A stretch of DNA of 64,000 nt from Paenibacillus validus NBRC 15382 (GCF_004000985.1 NZ_BIMH01000017.1:33474-97473), one strand, 5' to 3'. Shown: positions 50,397 through 59,763, numbered from the stretch's first letter. Numbers and translations: made by a program. The notes: a model not told the origin generated them from the letters alone.

Positions 50397-52466
50397 TTAC
50401 TGAATGCGCTGAAGCTGTTCGTAGTATACGGACATCTGGTGCAAGCTGACGATGACGAGCGGAATGACCAGATAGCCGAAAATGAGAGCCATCATCGGCG
50501 CAAACCCGATCCATTTTCCCCAGCCTGCCTTTTGCTCGATCAATTGCTCGTACTCCTGTTTGCGCTGCTCCTGCGCGTAAGCCTGTTCCGACTCCAGATC
50601 GTCGAACGCTTCCCGAATCGGCAAACTTTGCGCCGCCAGCTCCAGCTTTTCGACCGTGCGGACGAACGGCACAAACGGCGCATCCTCTTTCAGCTGCGCC
50701 AGCGCCTGGTCCGCGCCCTGTTCGAAATGGAGCAAGCAGGTTTGCAGCGGTTCCTTGAACACGCGGGCAAACTGTTCCATCCAGATAAGCAGATGCTCGA
50801 CCGACATCCGGTCCAGATCCGCCAGCATGGCGATGACCGCATGCAGTTGATCCACTTCATGCTTCATCTCCATCTGCCGCATGCGCCGCTGGAACAATCG
50901 AACGCCGACCGGCATAGCGTAGCCGCCCCATCCCGCGAGAGCGGCGAGGAGCGCTTCCCACCACTTCAAATATTGATTGTCCAGCTTCGTGAGCTTGCCC
51001 ATAATGCGCCGAGCCGCAGCGCGAAGTTGATCGTCCTGATTCGCCGTCGGCGTTTCGCTGCGGAGCAGGGCCATCACCGTTTCTTCGGTGCGATGCTTCA
51101 CCTCCTTTACGCGATCGATGATGCGGCGATCGAGCGCTGCCGCCTCGCGCGCCTTGGCTTCCTCCTCCGGCGAAAGTTGGCCGAACAGGATGCCCGGCTT
51201 TACCGGCGCATACAGGATTTGATGCCGGCTTGCGGCATGAAGCGTAATAAACATCCCGAGCACTGCCAGAAAAGCCATGCCACCCGCCACGATGCGCTGC
51301 ACATAGAGCCATTCCAGACGAAGCGGCGATGCGGTGTCTTTAAGCAGCTTGACCATGCGGTCAGCTTCCCGGGAACCGGGGGCGGGACCGAAACGATGCA
51401 CAAGCCAGCGCATCCAAGGCCATTCGTAAACCCGTTTCTCCCATCTTTTTCGGCCGGTTGGTTTTGGACTCGCGTCCAGTTCCTGAATGTTCCGCAGCAG
51501 AACGTAGGACAGCCATACGACCGCCATCAGGCCGATTTTCACGATCCAGCCAGTCGTGCTCGCATAAAAGGCGTCCATGGCCGGAAAGTAATGGCTGGCC
51601 CAAGCTTCGATCGGCCGGGTAAACAGCAGCGGCAACAGCGTGATGGCGGTCAGTCCTTGCAACAGGAAACTGAGGCGCTCGCGGCGCAGCAGTTCTAGAT
51701 TCAGTTTGGTCGCGAGCTTCCCGAGCGCCTTCAAGTACACGGAACCGGTTGCGGTTCGTTTGTCGCCGTATTCCTTCACCAGATGCGACAGCCCGGCCAA
51801 GCCCTGCAAATAGCGGTTCGGCGCGCTCTCGATATATTGCGCCAGCCGATGCTCGGCATCGCTTGCCGTGAGCACTTCGTATATTTCGTGTCCGTGCAGC
51901 GCCATCTCATACGGCGCGCCGTCCGCCGCTTCATAAATGGCTTCTTCCACCATGCCGTGACGATGATAATGATGACGCACATCCGAAAAAAAATGCCGGA
52001 GTTGCCGAAGCAGTCGCGTCTCCAGCCGATGGACCAGATTGTCCGAAAGGATTCCGTGGCCAACCCAGAAGCCGATGCCAATCATGCCGAGCGCGGCCGG
52101 GTCGCGCACGCCGATAGCCAGCGGAACAGCCGCCGCGAGCAGCACGCCCCATATGAGGAGCGCCGACTTCATCGTCTCCAGCCGCAGCTTCCATTCGTCG
52201 CCAAGTTGGAGAATGGTCATTCGTTTGCGAAGTTGAAGCAAATAACCGCGTAAAATCGGTACACTTTCGCTTAGGCGATACAGCTGCTGCAACACGCTGT
52301 GCAGCGCTTGCTTCTTGCGGGCTTTGCCCGGTTTGCGCAACGCTTCATACTGCCGAACGGCCTCCACGTCCGAACCGTGGCGGGATACCCATTGAAACGC
52401 CGCCACCATCGCGAGGAACAGCACCGTCGCTGCGCCCAGCAACAGGGACAGCCATTCAATCTTCAT
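50397..52466 (-). CDS. Fused TadB-TadC-like pilus inner-membrane platform
   Basis: This protein of about 689 residues is double the usual size of TadB or TadC (each about 300). It contains two type II secretion F-like helical units: RLLRQLRHFFSDVRHHYHRHG..VEEAIYEA (about 155-190) and DQLHAVIAMLADLDRMSVEHLLIWM (about 540-590), each with flanking membrane segments. This suggests a single-chain TadB-TadC fusion that forms the pilus base. GGGGGGATAGCG precedes the ATG at 52464-52466. It overlaps tadA by 11 bp. Confidence 0.75.
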   Translation of the reverse strand: MKIEWLSLLLGAATVLFLAMVAAFQWVSRHGSDVEAVRQYEALRKPGKARKKQALHSVLQQLYRLSESVPILRGYLLQLRKRMTILQLGDEWKLRLETMKSALLIWGVLLAAAVPLAIGVRDPAALGMIGIGFWVGHGILSDNLVHRLETRLLRQLRHFFSDVRHHYHRHGMVEEAIYEAADGAPYEMALHGHEIYEVLTASDAEHRLAQYIESAPNRYLQGLAGLSHLVKEYGDKRTATGSVYLKALGKLATKLNLELLRRERLSFLLQGLTAITLLPLLFTRPIEAWASHYFPAMDAFYASTTGWIVKIGLMAVVWLSYVLLRNIQELDASPKPTGRKRWEKRVYEWPWMRWLVHRFGPAPGSREADRMVKLLKDTASPLRLEWLYVQRIVAGGMAFLAVLGMFITLHAASRHQILYAPVKPGILFGQLSPEEEAKAREAAALDRRIIDRVKEVKHRTEETVMALLRSETPTANQDDQLRAAARRIMGKLTKLDNQYLKWWEALLAALAGWGGYAMPVGVRLFQRRMRQMEMKHEVDQLHAVIAMLADLDRMSVEHLLIWMEQFARVFKEPLQTCLLHFEQGADQALAQLKEDAPFVPFVRTVEKLELAAQSLPIREAFDDLESEQAYAQEQRKQEYEQLIEQKAGWGKWIGFAPMMALIFGYLVIPLVIVSLHQMSVYYEQLQRIQ

Positions 52467-54327
52467 CGCTATCCCCCCAGTGAACCGCCAAAAACGCTTC
52501 GAACGCCGCCTGGTCCGGCCCGGCGAGGCATGCGGCGATTTCCTTGCGGTTTCGCTCGGACAACGGATGAACGGCGACATAGCATCCGTCTCGGTACTCG
52601 ATGACGTTCCGCGCGACGTATAGCGGGCGGTCCGTTGAGCGGCGGAAATATTCCAGCATCGTCTCCATGAACGCCGTCATTTTCTCCTCGGTCGTCGTTT
52701 TGTGGCGGAACGTCTCCGGGTAGGCTGTTTCCTGCTCCTCCGGGACGCATTCGGTAATCCGTTCGATGTAGCGATGTCCGTCCGCGTCCCGCCTGAGGTG
52801 AATGTCGAAATTGATGACGCTGACGACCTGCTGCTCGGCCACTCTTTCGTTCGTAAACACCCCTGTCTTCAGCAGCGAATTGCGCAGCGAATAGACGAGA
52901 TCGCGGAACGTTTTGGCATGATGCGTAAACAAGGTGAACAGCGAAGCGACCTGCGCCATCTGCACCATCCAGGCGGCAACCGGGTCGGTCGCCACTTCTC
53001 CCAAAATATTGACCGAGCCGTCCGTTTTTTTCTGGATGTCCAGCCCGTCCTGCCCGGAGATCGTTTCCGTTTCCCGCAAGCTTAAAATGTTGCGATCCCG
53101 GTATATTTTCCGCAGCTGAAGCTCAAAGCTCATTTCCTGCACCCGGATCGGCAAGATGGCCGGAATGTAGCGCACCATAGCCGTGAGCAGCGTCGTCTTG
53201 CCGCTGCCCTGCGCGCCGGTAATGGCCGTTATGCGCTCGCCCATGACGAGATATCTGATCAGTCCGATGGGAAGCTCCGCATGGTCGTCCTGAATCAATT
53301 GTTCGAGCGTGGCGTTTTGCACATCGAATTTGCGCACAAAAAAAGCCCACGATTCGCTGAACCGGGGGCGCAGCACGACGACGCGGGAGCCATCGGCCAT
53401 TTCGTTCACCTTAAAGCCGTTCGCCTCGGACAATTGGCCGGGAAAATTATGTTTGTACACGTTCTGGCACACGCGCCTCAGTTCTTGCTCCGAGCCGAAG
53501 GACAGAAAGCTTAAATGGATAGATTTCCCTTTATAAAACAGCCACACGCTGTCATGCGACCTTGGCACCTCGCGCAGCTGCGCTTCTTCCTCCAGGCTCC
53601 ATTCGCCTTCCCACATCGAGGGCGGGATGCCGGAAACGCCGCCCGATACGCCGTCGATTTTCATGTCGCGGATTTCGTCGATGACGCTAAACCCTTTGTA
53701 CTGCTGGTAGATCCGCTGCACAACGATCTGCGTTTTGTCCCCGGCAGACAGCTTGCGCGCTTCCTGCTTGTAAATATCTCGGATTTCGTCGGCGGTAATC
53801 CGGTACGATTCTGTCTCTTCGTCTTCCATGCTCCGCTTGGGGCGGTCCAGTTCGTATTTGCGGATCAGTTCGTCCAGCGCTCTCAAACGATGTTGTTTTT
53901 TATAGAGATAGAGCAGGATGTCAAATTGATCTTGCGATGTGAGCGCCTGCGGGTCGTCAAACGGCAGGAGGCGATTCAGGTTATTATCGTCCAAGGTATA
54001 ACGCTGTTCGAGCAAATCGGCGATTACCTGCTTCACATACGCCTTGTCCCGCAAATCTCCGGACGTGCAGCCCCGCAGCGCCTTCTTCAGTTCTGCGCGC
54101 TTGTTTTTGCGGCGGCGGTATTCTTCTTCCGACAAGCCGAAGTCAATCAGGTTGCTGCTCGTCATCTCGTGCAGCGCCTCTTTCACAAACGCGGTCATCG
54201 CTTCCAGCGTATAGACCGGCTTTTCGTCCGGCTGCTCCGGCAAGCGACGGCTCATACGCAAATAGAGCAAGACGCCGATCGCAATGAGGATGCCCGCCAG
54301 AAGCAAACCGTTCAGCGCGAACATCAT
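52456..54327 (-). CDS. tadA: TadA/CpaF-type pilus assembly ATPase
   Basis: This 623-residue secretion ATPase has Walker A ITGAQGSGKTTLLTAMV (near residue 375), Asp and His boxes (VQEMSFELQL, LGEVATDPVAAWMVQ) and ARNV-type C-terminal sequence. An N-terminal membrane helix (LLLAGILIAIGVLLYLRM) is unusual for the family and would tether it to the membrane. It overlaps the TadZ-like gene by 4 bp. Confidence 0.9.
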   Translation of the reverse strand: MMFALNGLLLAGILIAIGVLLYLRMSRRLPEQPDEKPVYTLEAMTAFVKEALHEMTSSNLIDFGLSEEEYRRRKNKRAELKKALRGCTSGDLRDKAYVKQVIADLLEQRYTLDDNNLNRLLPFDDPQALTSQDQFDILLYLYKKQHRLRALDELIRKYELDRPKRSMEDEETESYRITADEIRDIYKQEARKLSAGDKTQIVVQRIYQQYKGFSVIDEIRDMKIDGVSGGVSGIPPSMWEGEWSLEEEAQLREVPRSHDSVWLFYKGKSIHLSFLSFGSEQELRRVCQNVYKHNFPGQLSEANGFKVNEMADGSRVVVLRPRFSESWAFFVRKFDVQNATLEQLIQDDHAELPIGLIRYLVMGERITAITGAQGSGKTTLLTAMVRYIPAILPIRVQEMSFELQLRKIYRDRNILSLRETETISGQDGLDIQKKTDGSVNILGEVATDPVAAWMVQMAQVASLFTLFTHHAKTFRDLVYSLRNSLLKTGVFTNERVAEQQVVSVINFDIHLRRDADGHRYIERITECVPEEQETAYPETFRHKTTTEEKMTAFMETMLEYFRRSTDRPLYVARNVIEYRDGCYVAVHPLSERNRKEIAACLAGPDQAAFEAFLAVHWGDSDED

Positions 54328-55169
54328 CGGTCATCGTCCTCCTTCCCGCCGAAAAAAGGCTTGCTTAATCCGGCGCGCTGGACGATCGCTTGTGCCAGTG
54401 TCCGCACCTGTTGCATAAAGGGATAGTTTTTATGATTGCACGGCACCTGTCGGTTGCGAAATAAAAAACGGACGGCTTCTCCTTGTTGGGTCGCGTCCAG
54501 CCAGCCCGTATTATGGACAATCGGGTACGTTAGCTCCCGCCGATGAAAATGGCGCTTAATGTTTTTGACGGTCAACGCCGACCCGGGGTCATATTGTCCG
54601 AATACAAGCAAATGCTTCCGGTCGGACTGAAGCTGCGCCTCCACCAGCGGAAAGACCTGCTCCAGCTTGAGCCCATTTTGAGGCAGACAGACGACCAGCA
54701 AATCCGCCTGACGCAGCAGCGCCTGTGTCCACGCCGACAGGTTGCCGCTTCCGCCGTCCAGCAATACCAGATCGTAAGCGCGCCTTGTCAGTTCCAAAAG
54801 AGGTCCAAGCCATTCCTGTGCGGCGGAAACAAACGATGCATCCGGCTTGTTCGATCCCGGAAGGATGTCGAGTCGGTCGGCGAGCAGCGGCAGCGTGTAA
54901 TCCCGCAACCTGTTCGGTTCCAGCTTGCGGTTTTGTAAAAGCCTGAGCAGCGCGTCGATGCCCGCGTCAGGCGGGGCGTCCGCTTTGCTCATCCAGCTCC
55001 GTCTCGGGTAAAAGCTGCGTTCGATGGCCGCGTATTCGCTTTGCAAATGCCCAAGCAACAAAAGGCGCGAGGAATATTCGAGTCCGAGCAGCGCCGCGGC
55101 GGCGATCAGGTTGCTCGTCGTACCTGCCTGTCCCGAAACCGGACTCCAAAACACCACGGTAAAACCCAT
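54324..55169 (-). CDS. TadZ/CpaE-like MinD-family protein with degenerate Walker A
   Basis: This 281-residue protein has the ParA/MinD layout: N-terminal SPVSGQAGTTSNLIAAAALLG, central YDLVLLDGGSGNLSAW (Walker B), and QADLLVVCLPQNGLKLEQ. The Walker A-like loop has no Lys (GQAGTTS), as in many TadZ proteins, so ATP hydrolysis may be lost. It probably positions the pilus. It follows a second MinD-like protein. Confidence 0.75.
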   Translation of the reverse strand: MGFTVVFWSPVSGQAGTTSNLIAAAALLGLEYSSRLLLLGHLQSEYAAIERSFYPRRSWMSKADAPPDAGIDALLRLLQNRKLEPNRLRDYTLPLLADRLDILPGSNKPDASFVSAAQEWLGPLLELTRRAYDLVLLDGGSGNLSAWTQALLRQADLLVVCLPQNGLKLEQVFPLVEAQLQSDRKHLLVFGQYDPGSALTVKNIKRHFHRRELTYPIVHNTGWLDATQQGEAVRFLFRNRQVPCNHKNYPFMQQVRTLAQAIVQRAGLSKPFFGGKEDDDR

Positions 55170-55202
55170 TGCTTCATCTCCTTTCGTGCAACATTACCGA
55201 AT

Positions 55203-55910
55203 TTACGTGCGCCTTCGGGATCGCGCCCATGCCCGCCGGGCGGTTTTGGCATCGCAATCAAACAACTGTTGCAGCATGTCCAACACGTTCCGGCGATACG
55301 TCCCGGATAGCCGCCTGATGTCGATGCGCCCATGATGCTGGTTGTCCAGTTCGACCGACATATCCCCTTCATCAAGCGAAAAGCGGAACACGGTGTCCTC
55401 CCAGCGTACAAACTGCTGCGCCAGAAGCGAATCGATATACGACTCGGGTATGGCGATCGGCAGAGTGGGAGCAATCAGTTTGTAAAACGTGAGCGGCTGG
55501 CCTTCCGCTTCGTGAAGACACAGCCGCTGCATCAGTTCCGCGTTTTTATGCATGCTGAGCCGGCTCCAATTGCTGCACCAAACCCGCTTGTCATAGCCCG
55601 GCAACTCTCGTCCTTTCACAAATTCGGTGTGATCGGTGTCGAGCAGCATGACATCGTATGCCGCTTCGCCTCCGGCTTGAAACAGGGAGCGTTCCAATTG
55701 CGCTGGCGTGATGAGCCCGGTCGCCACATCGATGCCTTCAAACTCCCGCAACGAATAGCCGAAATCCGCTCGCGGCAAATAGCCTTGCATGGACTGGGCA
55801 AGGGTGGAGTCCACGATCAGCACCTTTCGCTCCATCGCCGTGAGTAGCTTGCCCAGCACAAGGAGCAGGTGGCTTTTGTCCGACGCGCCGAAAAACACGA
55901 CTTTTTTCAT
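55203..55910 (-). CDS. Second TadZ-like/MinD-like protein
   Basis: This 235-residue protein starts with KKVVFFGASDKSHLLLVLGKL, a deviant Walker A with one Lys, and KVLIVDSTLAQ, then YDVMLLDTDHT. The C-terminal half is not typical. Start chosen at 55908-55910 with AAGGAGG upstream. The tandem of two MinD-like genes may encode a heterodimeric positioning factor. Confidence 0.6.
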   Translation of the reverse strand: MKKVVFFGASDKSHLLLVLGKLLTAMERKVLIVDSTLAQSMQGYLPRADFGYSLREFEGIDVATGLITPAQLERSLFQAGGEAAYDVMLLDTDHTEFVKGRELPGYDKRVWCSNWSRLSMHKNAELMQRLCLHEAEGQPLTFYKLIAPTLPIAIPESYIDSLLAQQFVRWEDTVFRFSLDEGDMSVELDNQHHGRIDIRRLSGTYRRNVLDMLQQLFDCDAKTARRAWARSRRRT

Positions 55911-55921
55911 GACGGCCTCCT

Positions 55922-57043
55922 TCACTGATTAAAAATTTGCTCTAATTTATCCACTTTTGCAGGCTCTCCAGACGGCGAAGCTGGTGCCGGATCTGTCGAA
56001 ACAGATGGCGTAGACTCCGCAGACGTTTCCGGCCGATTCTCATTCGTCGTTGTCGGAACGGAAGGGGAGGTCAGCGGCTGTGCAGCTGGCGGTTCCTGGT
56101 CGACCGTAGCCGTTGCGCCTGCCGGTGGCGGCGATGGGGTCGCCTCATGCAGGGCATTGCCTTGCTGTGTGACAATCCGTTCGTTTTGCAGTTGCTGCTG
56201 AACCGTTACGCTGCCGCTCGTTACGCGCAGTTTGTCCGACTCGCTCATCGCCTTGAGATTGTCATCAAGTGTCAGGCGAAGCTGGCGGGCAAGCTCGGTT
56301 GTCGCTTTTTCGAGCAGGTTCGGATCATGTTCCATCAAATCGAGCACCTTCGGATTGGCGGGATAATTGACTACCGCCGATTCCTGCAAGCCCGGCTCGA
56401 TGTAGGGCAGGGCATACAGCCGCGCGCCTTGCAAGTAGGCATCGATGATCGCGCTTGAAGTCCGTAATATATCCAGCTCGTTCATTTCCAGCCAGATGAC
56501 ATTGCCGGACAACTCCCGCGCCTTCTTCTTCGCCAGCAGGACAAAATCTTCGCCAGTCGGGAAGTTGATTCGCACGTCGATGTACTGTCCCTTTTGCAGA
56601 TTGGAGGGAAGCTGAATGACATGAAACTCCTGCACCCGCAAATCCTTCGGGATCGGCGCGCTCTCGTACAGCATGGACGGCATCAGCGGCGTGCCTGGCT
56701 GCAATTCGATTTTGGCGCTTTTGCCGATAACCGTGTTCTGATCGGTCATCATCCCTTGCGGCACCAGATTCGCAGGCATCGGGACGGACTTGAGGTCTTC
56801 CGCCGTCACGGTGCCGCCGGCAGGAATGGTGCGCGCCACAGTCCAAACGCTTCTGCGCGATTGTTCTTCTATCGTTTTCAGTTCTTCGATTTGCTTTTCA
56901 TATTGTTCCTTCATTTGCTGCTGTTTCTGCTCTTGCTCTGATTGCTTTATCAGAGAATAAATGGCCGCAGCCGCCAGTAAACAAACGCTTACGGCAATCG
57001 CGGCGATCATAAGCGTCTTGCGGTGCCGATAAGTCCACGACAT
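55922..57043 (-). CDS. cpaB: SAF-domain pilus assembly protein (CpaB/RcpC-like)
   Basis: This 373-residue protein has an N-terminal membrane anchor (MIAAIAVSVCLLAAAAIY), a coiled segment (EQEQKQQQMKEQYEKQIEEL), then a SAF domain (ARTIPAGGTVTAEDLKSVPMP to IGKSAKIELQPGTPLMPSML). The C-terminal 60 residues are a Pro/Thr/Ser-rich tail. CpaB proteins shape the outside part of the Tad channel. Confidence 0.85.
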   Translation of the reverse strand: MSWTYRHRKTLMIAAIAVSVCLLAAAAIYSLIKQSEQEQKQQQMKEQYEKQIEELKTIEEQSRRSVWTVARTIPAGGTVTAEDLKSVPMPANLVPQGMMTDQNTVIGKSAKIELQPGTPLMPSMLYESAPIPKDLRVQEFHVIQLPSNLQKGQYIDVRINFPTGEDFVLLAKKKARELSGNVIWLEMNELDILRTSSAIIDAYLQGARLYALPYIEPGLQESAVVNYPANPKVLDLMEHDPNLLEKATTELARQLRLTLDDNLKAMSESDKLRVTSGSVTVQQQLQNERIVTQQGNALHEATPSPPPAGATATVDQEPPAAQPLTSPSVPTTTNENRPETSAESTPSVSTDPAPASPSGEPAKVDKLEQIFNQ

Positions 57044-57090
57044 CGCTCACGTCTCCTTTCAATCCGAGATTGAAGTGCTATCGAATGACT

Positions 57091-57699
57091 TTACCGGGCT
57101 TCGTCACGGCGCTTCGGCTTTTGCTGAGTTCCAATCTGATGCTGCTCCAGTTTTTCTTGCGCCCATGCAGGCATATGCTCCGGTTTTATCAGACCCATAA
57201 AATCCTCCCGATTCCAGCGAGCCTCTTCACCGGTATACAGATTGATCACGTAGACGGCGCGACCTCGGGAATTGGCAGAGGTGCCAAAACCGCTTAGTGC
57301 CAGCACAAGCTGGTTAACAGCGGTGCGATATTCGGGTCGCAACCGTTCCGGTCGGATGACAACAACCTGGTTGTCAATGCGCATGTCTTCGCGAATCGGC
57401 TGGCATTGGGCTTGGGTAAGGGGAGATAGGGGCACCTTGACACTGGCCCTTTCTTCTTTGAGATCCTCCAGTTCCCATTGCACGCGGGAAATAAAGTCAT
57501 GCACGGCTTCAAGATAATCCTCGCCTAACGCAATCGCGTAATATTGCTCGACACCCAACGAATTGTTTCGGGTGCAGGTACATACCATGTACGAACGCTC
57601 GGCATTGGTTTCGTCTATGCCAAGCAGCACTTCCACCTTCCCGATGGAGATGGCCTGATCGACTTCATAGTTGTCCACCATTCGCTTTATTTCTTCCAT
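57091..57699 (-). CDS. Conserved conjugative-element protein, function unknown
   Basis: This 202-residue protein has a compact N-terminal domain (IGKVEVLLGIDETNAERSYMVC) and QVVVIRPERLRPEYRTAVNQLVLALSGFGTSANSRGRAVYVINLYTGEEARW. Similar proteins are common in Tn1549-like elements near parAB, but I know no function. It was possibly an RNA or DNA binder. The end is basic. Confidence 0.7.
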   Translation of the reverse strand: MEEIKRMVDNYEVDQAISIGKVEVLLGIDETNAERSYMVCTCTRNNSLGVEQYYAIALGEDYLEAVHDFISRVQWELEDLKEERASVKVPLSPLTQAQCQPIREDMRIDNQVVVIRPERLRPEYRTAVNQLVLALSGFGTSANSRGRAVYVINLYTGEEARWNREDFMGLIKPEHMPAWAQEKLEQHQIGTQQKPKRRDEAR

Positions 57700-57899
57700 T
57701 GTCCGTCCTCTTTTCCTGGAAAGTTGCGGTCTTCCTTCGTTCCCCGGCTTCGCTTTGATTGGCCGGCTTCACGAGATTTCTTCTTTCGCGTGCGCGGCTG
57801 CTCGGTCTCATCCTCCAAAACTTCAAAGCGGTTGAAACCCGGCTTTTCTTGCATCAGGCGCTCATATTGACGACGCCTCCCTTTCGTGAAATACATCAT
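57687..57899 (-). CDS. Small basic element protein
   Basis: This protein of about 70 residues (MYFTKGRRRQYERLMQEKPGF, then an Arg/Lys/Glu-rich tail) was not recognised. GGGAGGCG is upstream of the ATG. It overlaps the next gene by 13 bp. Such basic proteins often accompany parB in these elements. Confidence 0.55.
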   Translation of the reverse strand: MMYFTKGRRRQYERLMQEKPGFNRFEVLEDETEQPRTRKKKSREAGQSKRSRGTKEDRNFPGKEDGQWKK

Positions 57900-57924
57900 G
57901 AATCGCCTCCCCAAAAATGGGCAT

Positions 57925-57951
57925 AAAAAAGCTCTCCGTCCTAGGGGAGAG
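57925..57951 (-). terminator. Terminator after parB
   Basis: CTCTCC and GGGGAGAG form the stem. On the minus strand CTTTTTTATG follows. It is 23 bp after the parB stop. Confidence 0.75.
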
Positions 57952-57973
57952 TGCCTGCCGAACAGGATACAGG

Positions 57974-58912
57974 TTAACGTTCCTGTTCCCGTTGCCGTTT
58001 TTTATACCAGCTTTCCAGTAGTTGTACGATCAGGTCTTCCTTTTGCTTTTCGGTAAAGTCCCTCGGGAAGAAACGGTCTATCCGCTCGCGCCGAATGGTC
58101 ATCTTTTCTTTCTGGTTCGGTTTCTCCTCCGTGAGAATCGAGAAGATGACATCCACGTTAAGCCGCCCGTCCTGACTCAGTTTTTTCATGCGCTGCGCCT
58201 GCGCCAGCGAAGGCGTGCAGTCTTCAGACTGCATCGTTTCGTACAAGGCTTTCTGTTCTTCTTCGGCCAAGTATGAAAGTTCTACGGCCGGATTGAACGC
58301 GATCCGTTTATCGTCCACCATTTCGAGAATGGTGGGGGTCAGTTCGGTAAGGCGGATATAACGCTGGATTTGATTGCGGCTTTCGCCTGCCTGATCTGCC
58401 AACAATTGATCGGACCGCTTTTGTGTCCCAACTTGGGACACATTTTCTCTATTAGGTCTGCCCGCCTGTCTCTTCATCGCCTCCAACTTCATCTTATAGG
58501 CGAATGCTTTCTCGCTTGGCGCAATATTTTCCCGTTGCAGGTTGCTGTCCACCATGATGATCGTCGCCTGATCGTCGTCCAGTTCGCGGACGATGCAGGG
58601 CATCGTTTCTCTGCCTGCCAGTTCGCTCGCTTTTTTACGACGATGCCCGGCTACCATTTCATAGCCGCCGTCCGTCTTCGGACGTACCAGGCCGGGAACG
58701 AGAATGCCGTATTGCTTTACGCTGTCTGCCATTTCCAACATCGCTTCGTCCGCCTTCACCTTGAACGGATGTCCGGGAAAATCGCTGATTTCCGACAATG
58801 GTATTTCCATCACCTTTTCCCGCTGCTGGTCGGCGCGGCTCTCCTCCGTCGAGAATAAATCAGCGACTGTGGCCAGTTTGATGCTGGCGCGCATGTCGTC
58901 TTTCGCTGCCAA
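57974..58912 (-). CDS. parB: ParB-type partition protein
   Basis: This protein of about 312 residues has a ParB N-terminal domain (IPLSEISDFPGHPFKV, EMADSVKQYGILVPGLVRP, YEMVAGHRRKKASELAG with the CTPase GxxRxxA-type motif), and a helix-turn-helix (LADQAGESRNQIQRYIRLTEL). I chose the TTG at 58910-58912 because GGAGGT lies 8 nt upstream inside the parA 3' end; a longer frame without support runs to 59098. It segregates the element or supports its replication form together with ParA. Confidence 0.92.
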   Translation of the reverse strand: MAAKDDMRASIKLATVADLFSTEESRADQQREKVMEIPLSEISDFPGHPFKVKADEAMLEMADSVKQYGILVPGLVRPKTDGGYEMVAGHRRKKASELAGRETMPCIVRELDDDQATIIMVDSNLQRENIAPSEKAFAYKMKLEAMKRQAGRPNRENVSQVGTQKRSDQLLADQAGESRNQIQRYIRLTELTPTILEMVDDKRIAFNPAVELSYLAEEEQKALYETMQSEDCTPSLAQAQRMKKLSQDGRLNVDVIFSILTEEKPNQKEKMTIRRERIDRFFPRDFTEKQKEDLIVQLLESWYKKRQREQER

Positions 58913-59687
58913 TGCTCTGCACCTCCTTCGTAAAGGCGGCATAAGCCCCCGCAGCTTTCCCATCCGGATCATGGACGTAGATGCTTTTCCCCTTGGCGCT
59001 TGTTTCCGCCGCGCGAACGGATAAGGGGATTTCGGTGTTGAACACGCGCAGCTTGTCGCCGTAGTCGCGCCGAAGAATAAAGGAAATGTCTTTGGCAAAT
59101 TTCGTCCGACTGTCTACCATCGTGAGCAGCACGCCGTCCAAAACCAACTTCGGATTGATCTGCCTGCGCACACGGGAAATGGTCTGCAACAGTTGAGTCA
59201 TTCCTTTGGCCGGTAAATAATGCGCCTGTACGGGAATGATGACGCTGTCCGCCGCGGCAAGCGCATTAATGGTCAACATGCCCAAACTCGGCATGCAATC
59301 GATCAGCACGTAATCGTAGTCGGCTTTAACGGAATCGATGTACGAACGTAAAATCGTTTCTCTGCTCATCGTGTTGACGAGCGATACCTCAACAGCGGAC
59401 AATTCAATATTGCCTGGCATCAGGTCAACGCCTTCATGGTGATGCAAAATACCTTCCCGCGCTTCATAGGATTCTTCCAGCATCGTTTTCGCCAGCAATG
59501 TGGCCAAAGATACCGACAGGTTATCCGGTTCGTGGAACCCTAACGAATCCGTCAGGTTGCCTTGCGCGTCCGCATCGACCAGCAAAACCTTTTTCCCATC
59601 GGCTGCCAATCCGATCCCCAGGTTGACCGCCGTTGTGGTTTTGCCCACGCCGCCTTTCTGATTGGCGAGGGCGATCACCTTGGTCAT
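58860..59687 (-). CDS. parA: ParA-type partition ATPase
   Basis: This 275-residue ATPase has a deviant Walker A KGGVGKTTTAVNLG, VLLVDADAQGN, Walker B YDYVLIDCMPSLG and VIIPVQAHYLPAKG. It overlaps parB by 53 bp. AGGAGAAG precedes the ATG. The presence of ParA/ParB suggests a plasmid or an element with an extrachromosomal phase. A hairpin leader lies directly upstream (59709-59751). Confidence 0.95.
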   Translation of the reverse strand: MTKVIALANQKGGVGKTTTAVNLGIGLAADGKKVLLVDADAQGNLTDSLGFHEPDNLSVSLATLLAKTMLEESYEAREGILHHHEGVDLMPGNIELSAVEVSLVNTMSRETILRSYIDSVKADYDYVLIDCMPSLGMLTINALAAADSVIIPVQAHYLPAKGMTQLLQTISRVRRQINPKLVLDGVLLTMVDSRTKFAKDISFILRRDYGDKLRVFNTEIPLSVRAAETSAKGKSIYVHDPDGKAAGAYAAFTKEVQSIGSERRHARQHQTGHSR

Positions 59688-59708
59688 CTTACACTTCTCC
59701 TTTCACGC

Positions 59709-59751
59709 AAAAAGCCGGTTTGCGCTGATATTTCAGGGCAACCGGCTTTTT
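59709..59751. terminator. Hairpin upstream of parA
   Basis: AAAAAGCCGGTT and AACCGGCTTTTT are 12-bp perfect arms 19 bp apart; a T-run follows on either strand. It is 22 bp before the parA start, so it may be a second terminator of the SMC-like operon or a leader attenuator of parA. Confidence 0.7.
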
Positions 59752-59763
59752 GAAAGTATCTAT

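Noticed and set aside
50091..51698. 535-codon plus-strand frame opposite the TadB-TadC-like gene
   Set aside because: His/Arg-rich composition and no start signal; a typical shadow of a GC-rich gene.
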